This document shows positions 1 through 4,496 of a stretch of DNA of 7,228 bases, piece by piece. Both the position numbers and the translations under genes were made by a program. The notes below the pieces were generated by a model that made no database searches, had not been told where the DNA came from, and was given only the letters and a program-made list of their open reading frames with translations. Numbering within the stretch: position 1 is the first letter of the stretch; every line of letters starts with the position of its first letter. The stretch is from an uncultured Eubacteriales bacterium (GTDB lineage: Bacteria > Bacillota > Clostridia > Oscillospirales > CAG-272): contig USGH01000129.1 in the NCBI GenBank assembly GCA_900554225.1, positions 1-7,228 on the forward strand. Direction: 5' to 3'.

Positions 1-671
1 TTATCTTTTCCGAGAGAGCCGAAATTACAAAGTCCAAACAGCTCATAAAAAGGCATATTGATACCGGAGCCACGCTTGCCATGCCCACGTCTACCGGAAC
101 TGCCTGCGATATCGGACATTAGATGACCTAACCAGTTTGCTACGCCGCAGAACAACTTTGATAAAAAATTGTTTCCCTGCAACTCAAAGGTTTCTGTGTC
201 GATCGTGATGATTTTTCCATTTGAAATAAAAGTGGACGTACTTGTGAACTGATTCAGAATGGAGAAAAACAAGCCTATGATATCCGGGGAATGCGCGAGC
301 GACTTCAAGTGGTGTGTGCCAGCGGACATATCGACAAGTCCACCGGTGTCCGATGTATACCGTTGGTCGTAGTTCACCCTGAACTTTCTTTCGAGAAAAC
401 CGATGGCGCTCGCGACCTTATCATTTTTGCCATTCCACCCGTTCAGCTTCGCAAAGATCTTGACACACTTGTCTACCTGCGCATCCGTCCAATTGCCGAG
501 CTTGCTGTCTCCCGGCGCACCAACCAGAAAAACATCAATAAGGCCGCCGATCGCACCACAACCTGCCGCTATGAGATAGTCGTATTTATCACATTTATCA
601 TTATGTTGAAATAGATCACGGTTTTCCTTACTGTCTGCGATCAGTGCCTTGGATGAGATCTGTGGGTTCAT
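1..671 (-). CDS. Conserved hypothetical, probable membrane-associated protein (C-terminus beyond window edge)
   Basis: Reading from ATG at 671-669, the frame is open for 223 codons and runs off the left edge, so the C-terminus is missing. Function is unknown. The start is set by AGGAG at 678-682, six bases upstream, and by a good promoter at 710-738. The N-terminal 25 residues are polar. Residues 31-52 form a glycine-rich hydrophobic segment (YLIAAGCGAIGGLIDVFLVG) that could be a membrane helix. Residues 60-125 are soluble in character (NWTDAQVD; RKFRVNYDQRY; GTHHLKSLAHS). Residues 129-150 (PDIIGLFFSILNQF) and 168-192 (FCGVANWLGHLMSDIAGSSG) are again hydrophobic, followed by a Gly/Arg-rich turn and MPFYELFGLCNF. 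From memory, similar proteins with the ANW-GHLMSD-AGSSG and SPDIIGLFFSILNQFTS motifs occur as uncharacterised proteins in many bacteria; I could not run a search. Base composition is more AT-rich than the neighbouring genes, which suggests horizontal acquisition. Confidence 0.85.
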   Translation of the reverse strand, partial: MNPQISSKALIADSKENRDLFQHNDKCDKYDYLIAAGCGAIGGLIDVFLVGAPGDSKLGNWTDAQVDKCVKIFAKLNGWNGKNDKVASAIGFLERKFRVNYDQRYTSDTGGLVDMSAGTHHLKSLAHSPDIIGLFFSILNQFTSTSTFISNGKIITIDTETFELQGNNFLSKLFCGVANWLGHLMSDIAGSSGRRGHGKRGSGINMPFYELFGLCNFGSLGKD

Positions 672-677
672 ATACCG

Positions 678-682
678 CTCCT
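678..682 (-). promoter_or_regulatory. Ribosome-binding site of the left-edge gene
   Basis: AGGAG on the minus strand, six bases before the ATG at 671-669. It fixes the start of the truncated gene and argues that this reading frame is translated. Confidence 0.8.
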
Positions 683-709
683 AAAATAGCTACGAGACTG
701 TGTAAAGCA

Positions 710-738
710 AGTATAGCATAAATTGTGAAATATTGCAA
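710..738 (-). promoter_or_regulatory. Sigma-A-type promoter with extended -10 for the left-edge gene
   Basis: On the minus strand, -35 TTGCAA (738-733) and -10 TATACT (715-710) are separated by exactly 17 bases. TGC directly before the -10 makes it an extended -10. Transcription would begin near 703, giving a leader of about 30 bases with the ribosome-binding site inside it. The surrounding sequence is AT-rich. Seen in sequence; activity is inferred. The stretch from 739 to 844 between this promoter and the upstream terminator holds no gene that I can support. Confidence 0.75.
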
Positions 739-844
739 CCCCATGAAGCGTCTGCATGGACATTGATTGTCTATAAACACAAGAAAAATTGACTGACATA
801 TGTAGTTCGATGTAAGTGGCACTGCCATCCAAGATTTCATATGC

Positions 845-880
845 AAAAAAAGGACACAGCTCCATGTAGAACCTGTGTCC
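845..880 (-). terminator. Rho-independent terminator of the rplM-rpsI operon
   Basis: Read on the minus strand, GGACACAG (880-873) and CTGTGTCC (859-852) form an eight-pair perfect stem around a 13-base loop, followed at once by seven Ts (851-845). It lies 39 bases after the rpsI stop codon. The plus strand has only a broken T-rich stretch after the stem, so the terminator works best in the rpsI direction. It separates the ribosomal operon from the gene at the left edge, which has its own promoter. Confidence 0.9.
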
Positions 881-919
881 CTTGTGTTGTTTGTTTTGCG
901 AGAGTCCGTTTCCGGATAC

Positions 920-1324
920 TTATCTCTTGGAGAACTGGCTTGCGCGACGTGCGGCTTTGAGACCGTACTTCTTTCTTTCCTTCATACGAGGGTCTCTCGT
1001 GAGGAAGCCTGCCTTCTTGAGAAGCGTGCGGTAAGAATCGTCAGCGAGGAGGAGCGCACGGGAAACGCCGTGACGGATCGCGCCTGCCTGACCGGAGATG
1101 CCGCCGCCCTTTACGTTGGCAACGATGTCGTACTTGCCTACGGTGTTGGTAACGCCGAACGGCTGATTGATAACGAGCTTGAGGGTTTCAAGACCGAAAT
1201 ACTCGTCGATGTCACGGCCGTTGATGGTGATCTTGCCGGAACCGGGATACAGACGAACGCGGGCGATGGAGCTCTTTCTTCTGCCGGTACCGTAGAAATA
1301 AGGCTTTGCGCTGGTATATAACAT
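920..1324 (-). CDS. rpsI: 30S ribosomal protein S9 (uS9)
   Basis: Encodes 134 residues, close to the usual 130 or so for bacterial S9. S9 is a small-subunit head protein whose C-terminal tail reaches the P-site tRNA. Recognisable family features are YGTGRRKSSIARVRLYPGSG near residues 11-30 and INGRDIDEYF at about 34-43. These are followed by VKGGGISGQAGAIRHGVSRAL in the middle, then LTRDPRMKERKKYGLKAARR and the C-terminal QFSKR tail. The ATG at 1324 is preceded by AGGGA six bases upstream (1335-1331). The gene is 22 bases downstream of the rplM stop, so the two are co-transcribed, the standard bacterial arrangement. It is followed by a strong terminator. All conserved positions that I can recognise are present, so it appears intact and functional. 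Confidence 0.98.
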   Translation of the reverse strand: MLYTSAKPYFYGTGRRKSSIARVRLYPGSGKITINGRDIDEYFGLETLKLVINQPFGVTNTVGKYDIVANVKGGGISGQAGAIRHGVSRALLLADDSYRTLLKKAGFLTRDPRMKERKKYGLKAARRASQFSKR

Positions 1325-1346
1325 GGTAAATCCCTATCCTTTCTTC

Positions 1347-1781
1347 TTACAGTTCGACTTCGCAAACAACCGGCTTCTGCGCCTGCTGCTTGTGTTCGCT
1401 GCCTGCGTATGCCTTCAGGCGGGTGATCGCCTTACGACCGATGGAGTTGTGCGGAAGCATACCCTTTACGGCAAGCTCCATTGCGAATTCCGGGCGGGTA
1501 GCCATCAGCTTGCGGTAGCTGGTTTCCTTCAGACCGCCGATGTAGCCGGAATGGGTGCGGTAGAATTTCTGGTCGAGCTTCTTACCGGTGAGAACGGCCT
1601 TGTCGCAGTTGATGATAACAACGTATTCGCCGCAGTCAACGTGGGGCGTGAATTCGGGACGATGCTTGCCCCGGAGAATATTGGCGGCAGTAACGGCGGT
1701 CTTACCAAGCGGTTTGCCGGCTGCGTCAATGATATACCAACCGCGTTCAACGGTTTCCGGTTTTGCCATGTATGTGGACAT
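1347..1781 (-). CDS. rplM: 50S ribosomal protein L13 (uL13)
   Basis: Encodes 144 residues from the ATG at 1781, matching the usual 142-149 of the family. L13 binds 23S rRNA early in large-subunit assembly. Family signatures in order are ERGWYIIDAAGKPLGK, LRGKHRPEFTPHVDCGEYVVIIN, LTGKKLDQKFYRTHSGYIGG, LMATRPEFAMELAVKGMLPHN and the basic stretch IGRKAITRLKAYAGSEHKQQAQKP. The frame is open further upstream to an ATG at 1820, but that would add 13 non-conserved residues and start inside the leader hairpin. GGAGG at 1795-1791, nine bases before 1781, supports the shorter form. A second ATG four codons inside has no well-placed ribosome-binding site. First gene of the rplM-rpsI operon, probably controlled through its structured leader. 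Confidence 0.97.
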   Translation of the reverse strand: MSTYMAKPETVERGWYIIDAAGKPLGKTAVTAANILRGKHRPEFTPHVDCGEYVVIINCDKAVLTGKKLDQKFYRTHSGYIGGLKETSYRKLMATRPEFAMELAVKGMLPHNSIGRKAITRLKAYAGSEHKQQAQKPVVCEVEL

Positions 1782-1849
1782 TGCGTGATTCCTCCGAATG
1801 AACATATTTGAATCCTGCACGGCACAAAGATACCATGCGGATTCCGAAC
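1782..1849 (-). promoter_or_regulatory. Structured 5' leader of rplM, candidate L13 autoregulatory leader
   Basis: The predicted transcript begins near 1849. A few bases in, it folds into a long hairpin: GAATCC (1844-1839) pairs with GGATTC (1815-1810), continuing into GCATGG (1838-1833) with CCGTGC (1822-1817). One base (1816) is bulged and the loop is ten bases. One pair is G-U as minus-strand RNA but would be a mismatch on the plus strand, which fits an RNA structure of this transcript. The ribosome-binding site lies about 15 bases beyond the stem. L13 leaders in Bacillota are a known family in which the protein represses its own mRNA. Assignment to that family is inferred from position and shape; a covariance-model match was not tested. 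Confidence 0.65.
1791..1795 (-). promoter_or_regulatory. Ribosome-binding site that sets the rplM start
   Basis: GGAGG on the minus strand, nine bases before the ATG at 1781-1779. It excludes the upstream in-frame ATG at 1820, which would place the ribosome-binding site inside the coding region. Confidence 0.85.
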
Positions 1850-1855
1850 GATGAT

Positions 1856-1884
1856 ATTATACCACGCTGCGGTGCGCGTGTCAA
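1856..1884 (-). promoter_or_regulatory. Consensus sigma-A-type promoter of rplM-rpsI
   Basis: On the minus strand, TTGACA (1884-1879) and TATAAT (1861-1856) are both perfect consensus hexamers at the ideal 17-base spacing. The predicted start is near 1849. The 30 or so bases upstream of the -35 (1885-1917) contain runs of A and T that resemble an UP element. This fits the high expression needed for ribosomal proteins. The spacer is strikingly GC-rich compared with the flanks. Confidence 0.93.
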
Positions 1885-2006
1885 TAGGTTTTTTGAAAAA
1901 AATCCGATTATTTCAATTTAGCTCCGGAAAAGCTCCCGTTTTCTCGCAGATTCTCGTCGTTTGACCCGCCTGATACGTGTTGGTGCGGAAAGAAAAATGC
2001 CGTCGT

Positions 2007-2026
2007 GTGAAAACGTAACATTTCAC
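2007..2026. promoter_or_regulatory. Inverted repeat, candidate operator upstream of the GH95 promoter
   Basis: GTGAAA (2007-2012) and TTTCAC (2021-2026) are perfect six-base arms separated by eight bases. The element ends three bases before the -35 of the plus-strand promoter, covering roughly -39 to -58 from the predicted start. That position suits an activator, or a repressor that overlaps the upstream edge of the promoter. No following T-run is present, so it is not a terminator. The binding protein is unknown and its gene is not in the window. Seen in sequence; function is inferred. Confidence 0.5.
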
Positions 2027-2029
2027 CTC

Positions 2030-2058
2030 TTGACCTTTCCCGCCATTTATGGTACTAT
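2030..2058 (+). promoter_or_regulatory. Promoter of the GH95 operon with extended -10
   Basis: TTGACC (2030-2035) and TACTAT (2053-2058) are separated by 17 bases, with TGG directly before the -10 (extended -10). The -10 differs from consensus at two positions, so the promoter is likely weaker or regulated. Transcription would begin near 2065 and leave an untranslated leader of about 107 bases before the ATG at 2172. The leader contains only short possible stems, and I see no riboswitch or terminator in it. It is divergent from the rplM promoter, about 145 bases apart between the -35 elements. Confidence 0.75.
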
Positions 2059-2171
2059 GTAGACAAACTGCGTATCATATGTCTGCCGCTGGTAAACGGC
2101 ATAGAAAACATATATAAAATGGTAGGAACACGCGCCGCGACGACGGTTTTGCGGTTCCGGAAAGGACAACT

Positions 2172-4457
2172 ATGGAACTGTTCTATCATAAGCCCGCTTC
2201 GGTTTGGACGGAAGGCAATCCCATCGGCTGCGGTCGGCTCGGTGCTGTCGTGTACGGCAGATACGACCACGAGATCATCCAGATGAATGAAGAATCCCTC
2301 TGGAGCGGCGGTTACGATCCCCATGCCGACAATCCGGACTGCGCGGCGCATCTGGCGGAGATCCGCGAGGCGATTTTTGCCGGAGACTACGCGCGCGGCG
2401 AGGCACTTTCCGAGAAATATATGATCTGCCGGGGCGAGGGCAGCCACAGACATCGCGGCAGAATGGCATACGGTTCCTTCGAGACCGCCGGGGAGCTGCA
2501 CATCGATTTCGATTACGGCACACCGGAGCCGCAGATCACCGACTACCGCCGTGCGCTCGATCTGGAGACCGGCCTGGTCAGCGTGTCCTATATGGTGAAC
2601 GGGGTCGCGTTCCGGCAGTATGTGTTTGCCTCTCTTGCCGCCGGATTTTTGTTCTGCCGCTATGAATCGGACGCACCGTTTTCCGCCACGGCTCGATTGG
2701 TCCGTGAGGAAGCGACTGCCGGTGCTGCGGAAGGGGAACTGACGTTGACCGGTGTGTTCCCGGAAGGTCTGGCATACGGTGCGGTCGCGCGGATCGTTCC
2801 CGAGGGCGGCACGGTATCCACAGCGGACGGCGCATGGACCGGACATGGGATCACGGCGTTCCATTGCCTCATCGACATCCGCACCACGTATGAGCCGCCG
2901 CGGCCGGATGAGGGACACGTCCTTTCGCAGGATCCGGCGATCTGTATCCGCCGCTGCCGGGAAAATCTCTATCGCCTGACCGCATATGACCGGGAAAGCA
3001 CACAGGAGCTCTACCAGGAAAGCGGCAAGATCCTGACCGGACTGATGAACCGTGTCAAGCTCGATCTGCCTCTCGCGGAAGGAGAATGCGATCTGCTGCC
3101 GACCGATGAACGGCTGCTGCGTGTCCGGAAGGGCGAGCGGGATACGGGACTGTTCGTCCTCTATTTCGCGTTTGGCAGATACCTGCTCATCTCTTCCTCG
3201 TACCATTGCCGGCTGCCCGCAAATCTTCAGGGGGTGTGGGCGGATACCTATCTGACTCCGTGGATGGGCGACTACCACATCAACATCAACATCCAGATGA
3301 ACTATTGGCTTGCCGAAACCTGCGGACTGCCGGAGCTGACCGAGCCGTTTCTGCGCTATATCCGGTTCCTCTCCGCACACGGCAAACGGACCGCGGCGAT
3401 CCAGTATCACGCAAACGGCTGGTGCGCCCATACGATCACGAATCCGTGGGGCTTTACCGCTCCCGGTGAGGGTGTATCGTGGGGCTCCTTCATGTGCGCA
3501 GGGGCATGGTGCTGCCGTCATATCTGGGAACGGTACCTCTTCTCGAACGACAAAGCGGTTCTTTCGGAATACCTCGATGTGCTGACCGGTGCCGCGCGCT
3601 TCTTCCTCGATTTTCTCTGCACCGATCCGCATACGGGATACCTTGTCACCTGTCCCTCCAACTCGCCCGAAAACCACTTCATCGATCCGAAAACAGGCCG
3701 TTCGTTTGCCATCTGTGCCGGACCGACCATGGACTGCGAGATCGTCCGCGATATTTTTGAGATCACGCTGAAGGCCCACGAGATCACGGGTACCAACGAC
3801 GATTGCCTGGATGCGATCCGGGATGCACTCACCAAGCTGCCGCCGATCCGCATCGGGAAGCATGGACAGATCATGGAGTGGAGCGAGGATTTCGACGAGC
3901 CGGAGATCGGGCATCGCCACATTTCGCACCTGTACGCCCTCCATCCTGCCGCACAGATCACTAACGAGGAGCCGGAGCTGATGGCTGCCGCTGCCAGAAC
4001 ACTGGCGAGAAGGCTGTCCGGCGGCGGTGGTCATACCGGTTGGAGCAGAGCATGGATCATCAACTTCTACGCGCGATTGGGTATGGGCGACAAATGTCTC
4101 GACAGCCTGCATGCTCTCCTTGCCAAATCCACGCTGCCGAATCTCTTCGATACGCATCCGCCATTCCAGATCGACGGCAACTTCGGGGGAGCGGCAGGAA
4201 TTGCGGAAATGCTGCTTGCCAGCCACGCCGATCATATCGTACTTCTGCCCGCTCTGCCGTCCGATCCCGCCTGGTCCGAGGGCCATGTGGAGGGACTGCG
4301 GGCGCGCGGCGGTTTTGAGGTGGATATCCAGTGGCAGCAGGGCAGAGTCACGCGGTACACGATCACGGGCTGCGGTAAGGTAACGGTGGAAGCCAATGGT
4401 GTATGCCGGACCCTCGATGTTCCCGCCAGCCACAGCCTGACCTGCGATCTGCTGTAA
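2172..4457 (+). CDS. Glycoside hydrolase family 95 enzyme (alpha-L-fucosidase / alpha-L-galactosidase type), cytoplasmic
   Basis: Encodes 761 residues, full length for GH95. Family members are inverting enzymes that remove terminal alpha-L-fucose (commonly alpha-1,2-linked) or alpha-L-galactose from glycans. The N-terminal beta domain (about 1-250) opens with WTEGNPIGCGRLGAVVYG and IQMNEESLWSGG, typical of the family. The helical barrel (about 305-680) carries YHININIQMNYWLAE, MEWSEDFDEPEIGHRHISHLY, GHTGWSRAWIINFYARLG and FQIDGNFGG. By comparison with the Bifidobacterium enzyme AfcA (Asn421, Asn423, Glu566, Asp766), the catalytic residues are Asn371, Asn373, Glu569 (general acid) and Asp668. 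A C-terminal beta domain covers about 690-761. The start follows AAGGA five bases upstream (2162-2166). There is no signal peptide, so it should act on imported oligosaccharides. The next gene begins 39 bases later. Sugar specificity cannot be read from sequence alone. Confidence 0.95.
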   Translation: MELFYHKPASVWTEGNPIGCGRLGAVVYGRYDHEIIQMNEESLWSGGYDPHADNPDCAAHLAEIREAIFAGDYARGEALSEKYMICRGEGSHRHRGRMAYGSFETAGELHIDFDYGTPEPQITDYRRALDLETGLVSVSYMVNGVAFRQYVFASLAAGFLFCRYESDAPFSATARLVREEATAGAAEGELTLTGVFPEGLAYGAVARIVPEGGTVSTADGAWTGHGITAFHCLIDIRTTYEPPRPDEGHVLSQDPAICIRRCRENLYRLTAYDRESTQELYQESGKILTGLMNRVKLDLPLAEGECDLLPTDERLLRVRKGERDTGLFVLYFAFGRYLLISSSYHCRLPANLQGVWADTYLTPWMGDYHININIQMNYWLAETCGLPELTEPFLRYIRFLSAHGKRTAAIQYHANGWCAHTITNPWGFTAPGEGVSWGSFMCAGAWCCRHIWERYLFSNDKAVLSEYLDVLTGAARFFLDFLCTDPHTGYLVTCPSNSPENHFIDPKTGRSFAICAGPTMDCEIVRDIFEITLKAHEITGTNDDCLDAIRDALTKLPPIRIGKHGQIMEWSEDFDEPEIGHRHISHLYALHPAAQITNEEPELMAAAARTLARRLSGGGGHTGWSRAWIINFYARLGMGDKCLDSLHALLAKSTLPNLFDTHPPFQIDGNFGGAAGIAEMLLASHADHIVLLPALPSDPAWSEGHVEGLRARGGFEVDIQWQQGRVTRYTITGCGKVTVEANGVCRTLDVPASHSLTCDLL

Positions 4458-4484
4458 ACGCCGGCTATCCCCAACAAGAACAAT

Positions 4485-4489
4485 AGGAG
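4485..4489 (+). promoter_or_regulatory. Ribosome-binding site of the large exported protein gene
   Basis: AGGAG seven bases before the ATG at 4497, inside the 39-base gap after the GH95 stop. It fixes the start of the long gene that runs off the right edge and supports co-translation from the same mRNA. Confidence 0.8.
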
Positions 4490-4496
4490 CGAACGA

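Noticed and set aside
291..614. 107-codon plus-strand frame
   Set aside because: Antisense to the left-edge gene, with no promoter or ribosome-binding site and no recognisable family.
628..865. Two small minus-strand frames (72 and 65 codons), the latter ending in an ATGA overlap with the left-edge gene
   Set aside because: The 65-codon frame starts inside the rpsI terminator loop, and both contain the promoter at 710-738. No ribosome-binding site is seen. The overlap looks accidental.
875..1811. Plus-strand frames of 148 and 162 codons across rpsI and rplM
   Set aside because: Antisense shadows of two certain ribosomal protein genes.
1782..1820. N-terminal extension of L13 by 13 residues from an ATG at 1820
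   Set aside because: It lies inside the leader hairpin, is not conserved in L13, and the GGAGG at 1791-1795 points to the ATG at 1781.
2061..2084. Dyad AGACA-N14-TGTCT spanning the predicted start of the GH95 transcript
   Set aside because: Five-base arms with a long gap are too likely by chance; kept only as a weak alternative operator.
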